From positions 1-56,638 of the forward strand of contig NZ_JAMYWQ010000033.1 of the NCBI RefSeq assembly GCF_024160145.1: DNA of 56,638 bases, in the 5' to 3' direction. Made by a program: the position numbers and the translations under genes. This stretch comes from Serratia nevei (GTDB taxonomy: Bacteria; Pseudomonadota; Gammaproteobacteria; Enterobacterales; Enterobacteriaceae). Positions 25,280 to 34,757 of this stretch are shown piece by piece (position 1 is the stretch's first letter; every line of letters starts with the position of its first letter). Below the pieces are notes generated by a model. That model ran no database searches, was not told where the DNA came from, and saw only the letters and a program-made list of their open reading frames with translations.

Positions 25280-27456
25280 AAGCTACCACTACCGCCCAAT
25301 CGGCCCCGAACCACGCACTCAGCACCGGCATTCTGCAGGCGATCGCCTGGGTGGACGCCGCGCGCCGGCAGTCCACCCGTTTGGAACAGGAGGCGGATCG
25401 CCTGACGCTGCGCCTGCGCCGTTGCCATAACCGCGCGCTGCAATTGGCGAATGCGCAACCTGAGCAGGTCGCTATCGGCCTGTACGGCCACAACGCCACC
25501 GCCAAGGCCCACCTGCTGGCGGCGCTGGCCCCCGGCGCAGAAAGGCTGCACGCAGACGCCGCGCTGGCGGTGCGTTACTGCGCTACGGCGCCGTCGCCGT
25601 ACGCCGAGTATCCTCTCGCCCTGGCGCTGTTCGATGAAGCGCAGTGGCTGGCCATCACGCTCGATGCCGCCGCGATGGGCGGCTTCCGGCTGGACTGGGA
25701 CGCCCGCGCGATCGCCGGCCATCTGCAAGCGTTGGCGCGCCACCGCCAAACCGTCGCCCTCGACGGCCTCAGCGACAGCGATGTGCTGACGCTGTGGGAC
25801 AGCCAACGCCGCCACGGCGACCAGGGGCAACAGACGCTGGACAGACATTTCTGGCCGCAGGCCGTGGCGCTGGCGCCGCAGCTGAGCATCGACGATCGCG
25901 CGCGCCTGTTTGCGCCGCTGTGGGGAGAAGAGGCGACGCTGACGGCGCGTTATCGCCAGCTGGCACACACGCTGCATGCCCTCGGCGGCAGCCGGCAGGT
26001 GCATGCTCAGCACCGCGCCTTGCCGCTGCTGACCGCGAGCGCCGCAGCGGAAAACGCGACGATCGTCGTGATGGCCGAACACGGCGGGGAACGGGAGATC
26101 GCGCTGAGCGATCTGACCTGGCTGACCGCCGAAGTCACCACCGTTCTGCCGCAAACGGCGCAGACGGGCCTGCCCGCCGACGTGGCGCTGATCGACCTGC
26201 CCGGCAGCCGCGCCTGCCCGCAGGCGGAACCGACGCAGCGGCTGCAACAGGCGAAACGCGCCCATTTGCTGACCCGTTGTGCGGACGGCCTGCATGCCAG
26301 CCTGCTGCTGGTGGCCGATGCCGCCGCCACGCCGCAGGACGCCGCCCGCGTCGGCCAGGCGCTCGCTGGCTGGGTCAACCAAACCCAGGGGGAAACCCCG
26401 GCGCTGCGCCAGCGCCGCAAGCCCGGCCTGATCTGGGCGATCACGCCGTTCGATCAGCGCGGAGAAAGCAAGGTGCGCCCCGACGACGCCGTACAGCGGC
26501 AGGTCGGCGAACCCGGCGACAGCTGGGCCACGCTGCTGGCGCTGGATGAACAGGATTGCCGCCGCATGGTGAGCTACCTGGCCACGCAGGCGCGCCCGGC
26601 CCAGAAGCAAGCGCGCCTGCTCGAACAGCGCGAAGAGTTGCAGCGCGAGCTAACGGAAAGCCTGCTCGGCAACTGGCTCACCGCCGCCGATCCGCACGCG
26701 GCGCAGCTGCGCGGCCAAGAGCTGCTGCGCGCGTTGCAGGCGCAGGCCGGCCGCCACGGCGAGCTGCTGGAGCGGTTGTTGCCCCAGCGCGATACGCTGC
26801 GCCAGCTTTATCAGCAACAGCAGCACGCCGCGCCGGCCCCGGCAGCGACGCCTGCGCCGTTCGGGCTCGACATCGATCTGTTCGGCGCGCCGGAGGCCGC
26901 GGCGCCCGGCGAGCCCCCCGCATCGCCCTTTGCCGCACGGGTGTTCGCGGATTGGATCAACCATCTGCGCAGCCTGCCGGACAGCCGCCGGTTGCTGGAC
27001 CTGCTCGGCGTCGAGAAGCCGCACCTGGAACTGCTGGTCGATGCGCTGATCGGCGCCGCCTGCCGCCTGCGGCTCGATGATGAGCTGGAACGCGCGCTGT
27101 GCGCCGGGGGCCTGCCGGAACAGAGCGAAGATCGGCAAATCAGCCAGGCGCTGGCGCTACTGGGCGACTTCGTCGCCTGGCTCGGCTTCCAGCGGCGCGA
27201 TGCGGCAACGCGCCCCGAGAGCCGCGTCAATCCCGGCCAGCCGATCTTTACCCCGCCGCCGCAGCCGGCGGTGGACTGGAACCGCCAGCAGCGGTTAACC
27301 CGGCTGGCGCCGACGCCGACCAAAAACACCGCGTTTTATATCTATGACTGGCTGATCGGCCTGCAAACGTTGCTGGCAGAGAATGCAGCGACGGAGAGCG
27401 CGCTCGGCGAGGCGCAGCGCACGGCGTTGGAAGAGATCGTGGCCGCCCTGCGATAA
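25276..27456 (+). CDS. srfC: SrfC-family protein, GTPase-like with degenerate P-loop
   Basis: A 726-residue protein without signal peptide. Near residue 68 it reads IGLYGHNATAKAHLLAAL where dynamin-like GTPases have GxxxxGK[ST]; the second Gly and the Ser/Thr are both Ala. A possible G3 motif, ALIDLPGSR, lies near 305, and AITPFD near 395 stands where a G4 motif could be. The rest is predicted helical and rich in Gln and Leu, like a dynamin stalk. Nucleotide hydrolysis is doubtful. Last gene of srfABC, overlapping srfB by 4 bp. No clear terminator follows. Confidence 0.85.
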   Translation: MKATTTAQSAPNHALSTGILQAIAWVDAARRQSTRLEQEADRLTLRLRRCHNRALQLANAQPEQVAIGLYGHNATAKAHLLAALAPGAERLHADAALAVRYCATAPSPYAEYPLALALFDEAQWLAITLDAAAMGGFRLDWDARAIAGHLQALARHRQTVALDGLSDSDVLTLWDSQRRHGDQGQQTLDRHFWPQAVALAPQLSIDDRARLFAPLWGEEATLTARYRQLAHTLHALGGSRQVHAQHRALPLLTASAAAENATIVVMAEHGGEREIALSDLTWLTAEVTTVLPQTAQTGLPADVALIDLPGSRACPQAEPTQRLQQAKRAHLLTRCADGLHASLLLVADAAATPQDAARVGQALAGWVNQTQGETPALRQRRKPGLIWAITPFDQRGESKVRPDDAVQRQVGEPGDSWATLLALDEQDCRRMVSYLATQARPAQKQARLLEQREELQRELTESLLGNWLTAADPHAAQLRGQELLRALQAQAGRHGELLERLLPQRDTLRQLYQQQQHAAPAPAATPAPFGLDIDLFGAPEAAAPGEPPASPFAARVFADWINHLRSLPDSRRLLDLLGVEKPHLELLVDALIGAACRLRLDDELERALCAGGLPEQSEDRQISQALALLGDFVAWLGFQRRDAATRPESRVNPGQPIFTPPPQPAVDWNRQQRLTRLAPTPTKNTAFYIYDWLIGLQTLLAENAATESALGEAQRTALEEIVAALR

Positions 27457-27546
27457 GCGGCGGCGCTGGCAGCAATAGGGGGCGGAAACAGGATAAACGG
27501 GCGTTGCCGATTATGCTGATGAGTAACGCCGCGATTCAGGGAGAAA

Positions 27547-27757
27547 ATGATGCCCCCCTTTCAGCCTGAAGGCTATCGAGCATGTGGTTTTGCGCAGGCG
27601 CGATATGCAGAAAAGCCTGCATTTTTATACCCAGCTGGTCGGCTGCGATATCGCCAAACGGCGGCCGATTTGGGCCTGGCGCATCTGCGCGCCGGGGCGG
27701 CCATGGTTGATCTGGTCGACGTCAACGGCCAGCCTGGGGAAAAAGCCGGCGCAGTGA
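27547..27757 (+). pseudogene. VOC (glyoxalase/bleomycin-resistance) family fragment with frameshifts
   Basis: After ATGATG and a run of six C (27553-27558) the reading frame slips. In the +1 frame the sequence encodes SLKAIEHVVLRRRDMQKSLH then FYTQLVGCDIAKRRP, a typical VOC N-terminus. At about 27656 the original frame takes over with DLGLAHLRAGAAMVDLVDVN. Two compensating 1-base indels would restore one frame. The second half of the roughly 125-residue domain is missing. A ribosome site GGGAGAAA precedes the ATG. A broken metal-dependent enzyme or resistance gene. Confidence 0.6.
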
Positions 27758-27773
27758 ACGTGATTCCGCCGGC

Positions 27774-28621
27774 CTATTCCCCTGGCTTCCTCTTCTTGCA
27801 TGCTGTTCCATTGCAGAGACGTCGGGGAAGCTCTTCCTGACGCAAAATCGCAGTCTTGATTTGCAAACGCGTCCCCTCGATGTTCTCCAACAACTGTTTC
27901 CACGCGTGATATGGCAGTTGATAAGCCTGAAGGACGACCGTCAGGAGCAGCACTTGAGGTAGAACCGCACCATCACGCAGAAAGCATTGGTTCCCGCTCC
28001 CTGCGCGGCCCAAAACAGCGGTGAATGTTCACTTTCACTGACGCGGTGCAACTGGCCATCGGCCGTGACCAGATCTACCGCAACAATATTTAACCCGCCC
28101 ATTCGCTCCCTGGAAGGTAAATGGCTCCCGATCCCCCCGGCGAGCAAAAATCCGCCGATCGTGGCATGTTCCTCATCACCGATAGGAAACGTCAGCCCCT
28201 GTTTTTCCAGGCGGTGATTTAACTCCCGGCAGGATAGCCCTGGCCCCACCATCGCCAGCGCGTTGTCGGCATCAAGAACACAGTCGCGCAACGCGGAAAT
28301 ATCCAAAAAGATACCGTTGCCGCGTACAAAATCGTGGCCGTAGCGGCATTCTCCCATCTTGATGCTCAAAGGATGGTGGTATTGCGCGGCAAAACGCACG
28401 GTTGCCATGACATCTTCCACCGTTTCGGCGCGGACGATCATCTCGGGCAACCGCTGAACCACCGGCTGGCTTCCCGCGGACTGACGCAACCATCCGGCAT
28501 ATTCCGGGTGATAGCGCGATCGCACACGCCCAGACAATTGGTGGACAAAACGGCGATAATCATCGGCACAGCAGGCATTATCTTGCATAGATCGCTCCAT
28601 TACGGGATTGGGCCGTTTCAT
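27774..28621 (-). pseudogene. FAD-linked oxidoreductase (PCMH/BBE type), truncated and frameshifted
   Basis: From ATG 28621 an intact 226-residue frame covers the FAD-binding PCMH domain: PEMIVRAETVEDVMATVRFA, then GHDFVRGNGIFLDIS, GGFLLAGGIGSH and GAGTNAFCVMVRFYLK. The family needs about 450 residues. Around 27960 the frame is lost; in another frame VVLQAYQLPYHAWKQLLENI continues the substrate-domain pattern for about 50 residues before the match ends. The catalytic C-terminal half is gone. Its start overlaps the acyltransferase stop (TAATG), so the pair was once one operon. Some residual flavoprotein cannot be excluded. Confidence 0.6.
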
Positions 28622-29661
28622 TACTGTACGGTCGCGGGATTCAGCCGATCGCTGGTGATGGCGTACAAAGGTTCGGGCCGGAACCCCAGGCGGGTCTTGA
28701 TTTTCTCATTCAGCCGACCGCCTTCAACGCGAGTGAAACCGTTTTCAAACGCATAACGATAAGCCTGAGCAAAGGCAAGCGTATAGGGGCTGAACTCCAC
28801 CAGATCGTAACGCATGCCGGCGGACCAGATATGCAACGTCTCTTCCTGTTCGAAACAGATGACCCCGCCGACCAGTTGCCCCTGCTGTTCAACCAGAGAA
28901 AGCCGGATAAGATCGCCGCATAAACGACTGAAACGGGATAGCGGTTCCGCCGGAAAGTACTGAGGAGTGCCGAGGCGGGCGGTCGTTTGATGGCACAGGT
29001 CGGTCAGTTGCTCCAGACGCTGATCAAAAGGCGGCGCAAGCATCGACAAGGTGCAACGATTGGGGTCGAATTTGCGCAATTGTCGCCGCATTTCACGCCG
29101 ACCATCGGCGGGCAGCTTCTCGACAAAATGTTCAAAATCATCGAACTCCGTCAAATCGATATACCAGCGATCCAGCATGAAATTGACGTTCAGCCCCAAC
29201 GCATCGGCATGTTGCCGCAAGTCGGGATCGCGCACGTTCAGCAGGCCAAAATAACGCGCGCCCTCTTCCTCGGCCAGTTCACGCAGCCGGTTAAACAAAG
29301 CCGCATGCAATTCAATCGAGGCCTGCCGGCTGGGTATCATGCTGTCATAGCAATGCATGATATGACTGAATAAACCGGTATCATTGCCCTGATCATAAAT
29401 ATCCGCATGCTCGGCCAAGCGTTTGAAAGGGTCGACTACCGCCAAATCCTGCAGGTAAACAGGGAGTAACGCCAATAATCGGCCATGTGAATACGCCGCC
29501 AGATAATAGGTTTTCTTTACCGCCAATAACGGGGATGTCTCCGCCGCCAACAAAAATCGCCAGTCATAAAATACCGTGCCTTTTCTATGCGAATGCAGCC
29601 GATGATATTCTTCTTGCGACACCTGGTTAAGCGAAGAATAAATATTTATCGTGATATCCAT
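28621..29661 (-). CDS. GNAT/FemAB-like acyltransferase
   Basis: A 346-residue protein that looks like the BioF2-like/Acetyltransf_6 group with two GNAT folds. The second half has the usual signs: LVEQQGQLVGGVICF, then a late segment FENGFTRVEGGRLNEKIKTR followed by LGFRPEPLYAI, where the enzyme ends its acyl-CoA domain. Related proteins aminoacylate or acetylate cell-wall precursors or small secondary metabolites. First gene of a two-gene unit with the broken FAD oxidoreductase. Base composition is lower in GC than the housekeeping genes nearby, and the 700 bp upstream are AT-rich, so the unit was probably acquired. Substrate unknown. Confidence 0.7.
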   Translation of the reverse strand: MDITINIYSSLNQVSQEEYHRLHSHRKGTVFYDWRFLLAAETSPLLAVKKTYYLAAYSHGRLLALLPVYLQDLAVVDPFKRLAEHADIYDQGNDTGLFSHIMHCYDSMIPSRQASIELHAALFNRLRELAEEEGARYFGLLNVRDPDLRQHADALGLNVNFMLDRWYIDLTEFDDFEHFVEKLPADGRREMRRQLRKFDPNRCTLSMLAPPFDQRLEQLTDLCHQTTARLGTPQYFPAEPLSRFSRLCGDLIRLSLVEQQGQLVGGVICFEQEETLHIWSAGMRYDLVEFSPYTLAFAQAYRYAFENGFTRVEGGRLNEKIKTRLGFRPEPLYAITSDRLNPATVQ

Positions 29662-30446
29662 CTACTCCCCCGATAACTTTTCGTAAAATCAGATCAATGG
29701 TAAAGAAAGCCCGTTTAATGCATTCAATGTGAATATATTCACTTCCGTCATCTATCCGGCGGCCAAAATCCCCCTGTACGCAAGCAGGAAATTATCACAC
29801 ACTTTCTTAATGGGTATATCATATATAGATAGATTCCGGCAAAAGCACAAACTGATTTTAATAAAATTTATCGAGCAAAACCGAGAAAATGATAATTAAT
29901 GAAATTAATAGCACCAACATTCATTAGCCATACCAGGAATCGGCACTCCTCACTTTAAGCCGTGCGTCGTCTCATCGGAATGCGCCTGCCGCACGCTTAC
30001 CAGGCCAATTTGGCGGAGTAAGACGCTGCCGTCATGCGCCCCTTAATCCTCTGGCAATATTTTGGTGCTGAAAAATATCACATAAGATCATCAGCTACGT
30101 ATAACACCCTTATTTCATTACAATGAAAAATTATCATGAATCCGTAAATGCTGAGAAATAATAATAAAACCCTATCATAAAGGCGCCAAACGTTATGCCA
30201 AGCGAGCAGAAAGAGATATTGCCAATAATATTCATCTTTCAACCCACTTCCGGCAAGACTTTCGGGGGAAATAAAAATACGTTATTATTTAGCGATATGT
30301 GACTGACACGACGCATAAAAATAGGAATTACCTCAATAGCTTCCTCAGCGCCGTGGCTTGACGCTTCCCCTTAAAGCCGCACCATTTTCCCATAGGACGT
30401 CTCATCTGGAGCAAGCCCGCCCCCAGCGCTATCTCATATCCCGGAT
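29662..30446. other. AT-rich intergenic region without a clear gene
   Basis: About 780 bp. The parts 29680-29930 and 30055-30340 are AT-rich and should include the acyltransferase promoter. A GC-richer patch at 29950-30050 has a short minus-strand frame (DGSVLLRQIGLVSVRQAHSD) that reads like coding sequence but is too short to identify; it may be a gene remnant. No RNA gene or terminator was recognised. Confidence 0.4.
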
Positions 30447-30893
30447 ATTAATAGGTCAGAACAGAAGGAAATACATATCGCGGCGGCCGTTATCACCTAT
30501 CCGGCAGGCCGGGTACTGCTGCTCAGAAAACGCAACACGATCTGGTTTATGCAACCAGGCGGTAAAATCGCCCCCCATGAACAAGCGGTCATGGCACTGA
30601 TCCGAGAACTGAAAGAGGCGCTGAATGCCGACTTTACCGCCGGAGAGATGAGCAGTATCGGTCGTTTTACCGATACGGCGGCGAACGAACCGGAGCACCT
30701 GCTCGTTGCCGAGATGTTCAGGGTGAGCACCGAGAAGACGCGCTTTCTGCCCTCGGCCAAAATTGAAGAAGTGATAGGGTTCGATCTCGTTAATCGCCAG
30801 GCGATCCCACTGGCACCGCTGGCCAGAAACCATCTCGCCGCCATGCTGGCCCGGTCGACACCCTTCTCAAGCCGTGCGACGACAACGCGCTGA
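30447..30893 (+). pseudogene. NUDIX hydrolase-like gene without a canonical start codon
   Basis: An open frame that includes a NUDIX fold: EIHIAAAVITYPAGRVLLLR, then WFMQPGGKIAPHE and ALIRELKEALNAD. The box follows GX5EX7RE but has EA for the second EE pair and Asn for the late Gly, so metal binding may be impaired. No ATG, GTG or TTG exists in frame between the stop at 30393 and the ATG at 30549, which already lies inside the domain. ATT 30447 gives a family-like start without a ribosome site; ATC 30477 has AAGGA seven bases upstream. Either it uses a rare start or the start was lost. Confidence 0.55.
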
Positions 30894-30914
30894 ACGCGGA
30901 TTGCCAAGGCGCCC

Positions 30915-32138
30915 TCAGCGCCCCTTCGCCGCCAGCGCCTGCGCGCAGGCCCAGGCTGAACTCCACGCCCACTGGAAGTTGTAGCCGCCCAACCACCCGG
31001 TCACGTCCACCACTTCGCCGATAAAGTACAGCCCCGGCGCCTTGTGGGCTTCCATCGTCTTGGAGGAAAGCTCGTGGGTGTCGACGCCGCCGAGCGTCAC
31101 TTCCGCCGTGCGGTAACCTTCGGTGCCGTTCGGCTGCACGCGCCAGTTCTGCAGCAGATCTACCAGCGCCGCCTGCTGCGGCGCATTCAGCTGCTTCAGC
31201 GTGGCTTCCGGCAGTTGTCCCAACGTTTGCAAGCATTCCACCAGCCGTTTAGGCAGTTGCAACGCCAGGGTGTTTTTCAGGCTTTGGTTCGGGTGCTGCC
31301 GGCGTTGTTCATCGAGGAAGGCCGTCAGGTCAAGCTCAGGAAGTAAGTTAATGCTCACATACTCACCCGGTTGCCAATAGCTGGACAGCTGCAGCACCGC
31401 CGGGCCGGACAGGCCGCGATGGGTAAACAGGATGCTTTCACGGAAGCTGACGCCGTTTTCGGCGGTGATCACCGCCGGCACCGAGACGCCGGACAGCATC
31501 TGCACATGCTCCAGCAGCGGCTTATGCAGGGTAAAAGGTACCAGCCCGGCGCGCGTCGGCAGCACCTTGAGGCCGAACTGCTCCGCCAGCTTGTAACCGA
31601 ACGGCGAAGCGCCCAGCCCCGGCATGGACAAACCGCCGCTGGCCACCACAAGTGAGCGAGCACTTACTTTTTCACCATTCAGCGCCAGCGCGTAGCCATG
31701 TTCGGTTTTCTCCACGCCCAACACTTCGCTGCGCAGGCGCATCGTCACCTGGCCCAGCTCGCACTCTTTGACCAGCAGATCCACCACCTGCTGCGCCGAG
31801 TCGTCGCAGAACAGCTGCCCCAGCGTTTTTTCATGGTAGGCGATGCCGTAACGGTTGATCAGATCGATGAAGTCCCACTGGGTGTAGCGCGCCAGCGCCG
31901 ATTTGCAAAAATGCGGGTTGTTCGACAGGTAGGCTGCCGGTTCAGCGAACATGTTGGTAAAGTTGCAGCGCCCGCCGCCGGACATCAGGATCTTGCGGCC
32001 CGGTTTTTTGCCGTTGTCGAGCAGCAGCACGCGGCAACCGAGTTGCCCCGCCTGCGCGGCGCAAAACATGCCGGCAGCGCCCGCCCCAATCACTACGACA
32101 TCAAACTGTTCCACCTGAGCCTCACTTATCAAAACCAC
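30915..32138 (-). CDS. yhiN: YhiN/HI0933-family FAD-dependent oxidoreductase
   Basis: A 407-residue flavoprotein. The N-terminal Rossmann motif is VVVIGAGAAGMFCAAQAG, followed by GKKPGRKILMSGGGRCNFTN, a family hallmark. The C-terminus GEVVDVTGWLGGYNFQWAW closes the FAD site. The family is widespread and annotated as an aminoacetone oxidase or NAD(P)/FAD oxidoreductase; the physiological reaction is not established. It is divergent from pitA, the same order as in E. coli. The true start may be a few codons further in, since the first 11 residues precede the FAD strand. Confidence 0.9.
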   Translation of the reverse strand: MVLISEAQVEQFDVVVIGAGAAGMFCAAQAGQLGCRVLLLDNGKKPGRKILMSGGGRCNFTNMFAEPAAYLSNNPHFCKSALARYTQWDFIDLINRYGIAYHEKTLGQLFCDDSAQQVVDLLVKECELGQVTMRLRSEVLGVEKTEHGYALALNGEKVSARSLVVASGGLSMPGLGASPFGYKLAEQFGLKVLPTRAGLVPFTLHKPLLEHVQMLSGVSVPAVITAENGVSFRESILFTHRGLSGPAVLQLSSYWQPGEYVSINLLPELDLTAFLDEQRRQHPNQSLKNTLALQLPKRLVECLQTLGQLPEATLKQLNAPQQAALVDLLQNWRVQPNGTEGYRTAEVTLGGVDTHELSSKTMEAHKAPGLYFIGEVVDVTGWLGGYNFQWAWSSAWACAQALAAKGR

Positions 32139-32414
32139 AATCGCGACAAAAGAGCGCCATATTACGCCGTTTCGCCGCCGGTCACCGCCAAATTCACGGC
32201 GGCAGATTGTAAAGCCCCGGCGCCGCCAACGCCATAGTAAGAAAATATTACAGAGGTCAGAGGAGAATAACGCGTTGATATTTCATATTTTTGTTATAGA
32301 CACGCCATCATTTCGTCATGTCCAAATCAAAAAAACGTCATATTTTCCTTTTCCCCGGCCCCGGTTGTCACTGATAATGCGCGGCGTTCATGTCCACAAA
32401 CTGGCGTAACGCTT

Positions 32415-33917
32415 ATGCTGCATTTGTTCGCTGGCCTGGATTTCCATACCGGCCTGATGTTAATTCTCGCATTGTTGTTCGTGTTGTTTTATGAAGCCAT
32501 CAACGGTTTTCATGATACGGCCAATGCGGTCGCTACAGTTATTTATACCCGCGCCATGCGCTCGCAACTTGCGGTCGTGATGGCTGGTTTGTTCAACTTT
32601 CTTGGCGTAATGCTCGGCGGTTTGAGTGTTGCTTACGCCATCGTCCACTTGCTGCCTACCGATCTGTTGTTGAACGTCAGTTCAGCACACGGATTAGCCA
32701 TGGTCTTCTCCATGCTGTTGGCGGCAATCATCTGGAACCTCGGCACCTGGTATTTCGGTCTGCCGGCCTCCAGTTCCCATACGCTGATAGGCGCCATCAT
32801 CGGTGTCGGTTTAACCAACGCCCTGATGACCCACACTTCGGTGGTGGATGCGCTTAACGTCCCGAAAATGATTGGTATTTTCCTTTCTCTGCTGTTCTCG
32901 CCGCTGGTCGGCATGATGGTGGCGGGAGTGATGGTGTTCGCCTTGCGCCGCTATTGGAGTGGCACCAAGAAACGCCAGCGTATCCACATGACCCCTGCGG
33001 AACGTGAAAAGGTCGACGGCAAACGCAAGCCGCCGTTCTGGACCCGTATCGCGCTGATCCTGTCGGCGATTGGCGTCAGCTTCTCGCACGGCGCCAACGA
33101 CGGCCAGAAAGGCATCGGCCTTATCATGCTGGTGCTGATCGGCGTTGCGCCGGCCGGCTTCGTGGTCAATATGAATGCAACCGGTTATGACATCACCCGT
33201 ACGCGTGACGCCGTGACCCACCTGCAGCAATATTACCAACAGCACGGCGACGCGCTGTCGCATGCGGTGTCGCTGACGCCGCTGGTGCCAAGCCCGGATG
33301 ACGACGCGGCACCAGGCAAGCCGGCCGAGTTCCACTGCGACAGTTCGCGCGCCATGCCGGCGATCGAGTTGGCTCAGGGGATGCTGACCAACCTGCAAAG
33401 CTACGACCAGCTGACGGTTGAGCAGCGCAGCCACCTGCGCCGCCTGCTGATGTGCGTGACCGACACGGCGGATAAAGTCGCCAAGCTGCCGGAAACCTCA
33501 TCCGCCGACCAGCGCTTCCTGAAGAACCTGCGTCAGGATCTGCTGCAGACCGTCGAGTACGCGCCGATGTGGATCATCGTCGCCGTCGCGCTGGCACTGT
33601 CGCTCGGCACCATGGTGGGTTGGAAACGCGTGGCTACCACCATCGGCGAGAAGATCGGCAAGAAAGGCATGACCTACGCCCAAGGCGTGTCGGCCCAGAT
33701 GACCGCAGCGCTGTCGATCGGCGTGGCGAGCTATACCGGCATGCCGGTCTCCACCACCCACGTCCTCTCTTCGGCGGTTGCCGGGACGATGATCGTGGAC
33801 GGCGGCGGCGTGCAGAGCAAAACCGTGAAGAACATCCTGTTGGCCTGGGTACTGACCCTGCCCATCTCGATTCTGCTTTCCGGTGCGCTGTATTGGGTGG
33901 CGCTGAAACTGATCTAA
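32415..33917 (+). CDS. pitA: Low-affinity inorganic phosphate transporter PitA
   Basis: A 500-residue inner-membrane metal-phosphate:proton symporter. Both PiT signatures are present: [20 protein letters not shown] near residue 30 and [14 protein letters not shown] near 222. Long hydrophobic helices flank a hydrophilic central loop (about 250-385). Length is essentially that of E. coli PitA. It sits between yhiN and uspB as in E. coli. A terminator follows at 33935. Confidence 0.95.
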   Translation: MLHLFAGLDFHTGLMLILALLFVLFYEAINGFHDTANAVATVIYTRAMRSQLAVVMAGLFNFLGVMLGGLSVAYAIVHLLPTDLLLNVSSAHGLAMVFSMLLAAIIWNLGTWYFGLPASSSHTLIGAIIGVGLTNALMTHTSVVDALNVPKMIGIFLSLLFSPLVGMMVAGVMVFALRRYWSGTKKRQRIHMTPAEREKVDGKRKPPFWTRIALILSAIGVSFSHGANDGQKGIGLIMLVLIGVAPAGFVVNMNATGYDITRTRDAVTHLQQYYQQHGDALSHAVSLTPLVPSPDDDAAPGKPAEFHCDSSRAMPAIELAQGMLTNLQSYDQLTVEQRSHLRRLLMCVTDTADKVAKLPETSSADQRFLKNLRQDLLQTVEYAPMWIIVAVALALSLGTMVGWKRVATTIGEKIGKKGMTYAQGVSAQMTAALSIGVASYTGMPVSTTHVLSSAVAGTMIVDGGGVQSKTVKNILLAWVLTLPISILLSGALYWVALKLI

Positions 33918-33934
33918 GCGATAAGCATCATGAG

Positions 33935-33962
33935 AAAGGCGGCCGAAAGGCCACCTTTTTTT
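33935..33962 (+). terminator. Terminator of pitA
   Basis: AAGGCGGCC pairs with GGCCACCTT around GAAA with one C-A mismatch, followed by a run of T (33956-33962). It begins 17 bases after the pitA stop and lies between convergent pitA and uspB. Confidence 0.8.
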
Positions 33963-33989
33963 GCCTGCAACAAGGGAAACAGGAAGGCA

Positions 33990-34325
33990 TTAATACCAAA
34001 TCATCAGCGCTATCAGGCTGATGACCACCAGGCCGCACAGGGCCGAGGTCAGCATAAACTGCCCGCGCACCCGCTCGCAGCGGCGAATAAACTCCGGATC
34101 GTGGTGCTCGACATAGCGTTGCGCGAAGATATAGCGCACCAGCCTCAGCTGCTTGCTGGGTTGCCCGTGGGCGGTGAAGAAACCGCCGCCGTCGACGTAT
34201 TGGTACAGCAGCGGGTCACAGCCGCGCAATACCACCAGCAGCGCGCGCAGAGAAGAGTAATACCGCACCATGTTTACCACACACACCACACATAAGGCCC
34301 AAAACAGCGCGACGGTACTGATCAT
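33990..34325 (-). CDS. uspB: Universal stress protein UspB
   Basis: A 111-residue small membrane protein, the same length as E. coli UspB. It has an N-terminal helix ([18 protein letters not shown]), a hydrophilic middle with [14 protein letters not shown], and a C-terminal helix ending [13 protein letters not shown]. In E. coli it is induced in stationary phase by sigma S and affects ethanol tolerance. It converges on pitA, as in E. coli, but uspA is further away here because an SDR/LysR pair is inserted. Confidence 0.93.
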   Translation of the reverse strand: MISTVALFWALCVVCVVNMVRYYSSLRALLVVLRGCDPLLYQYVDGGGFFTAHGQPSKQLRLVRYIFAQRYVEHHDPEFIRRCERVRGQFMLTSALCGLVVISLIALMIWY

Positions 34326-34757
34326 GATTGCCCCCTCAAGGCGTTGTTATCCGCGGCCATCCGCCGGGTCCAACCGCCCTACCTCATTACCCGATACTCT
34401 GCTGGAGCTTACCGCTCTCATCCCCTTTTTTGCCTGCACGGGCCACGCCCATCACCCACCGCCTCCGGAGACGTTACCGCACCGCACAGAGAGATTTGCA
34501 CAGCGTGGTTCCACTCAGAGGGGAAATGATGAGGCCCATATCCATCATTGTAGGTTAATGAAACGCAAACTGGCCTGATCAGTGGATAAAATTTACCGCT
34601 CTGCGCTGGAAAGCCCCCGCCGGGGCGAGATAACAGCTCCTCGCCGGCCGGTGATTGGTCGGTTTTTCTGGATAGTCTATCCCGCCCCACGCCGCTGATC
34701 TTTCCCCCCACGCTGGCTAGACTCAGGTTTCCGTTACGCTCATCCAAGGAAACTGTT
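34326..34757. other. Intergenic region between uspB and the SDR gene
   Basis: This 432-bp region holds the divergent promoters of uspB and the SDR gene. A very short frame at 34526-34558 (MMRPISIIVG) has GAGGGGAA just before its ATG and could be a leader peptide, but nothing else supports it. No RNA gene was recognised. Confidence 0.35.
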
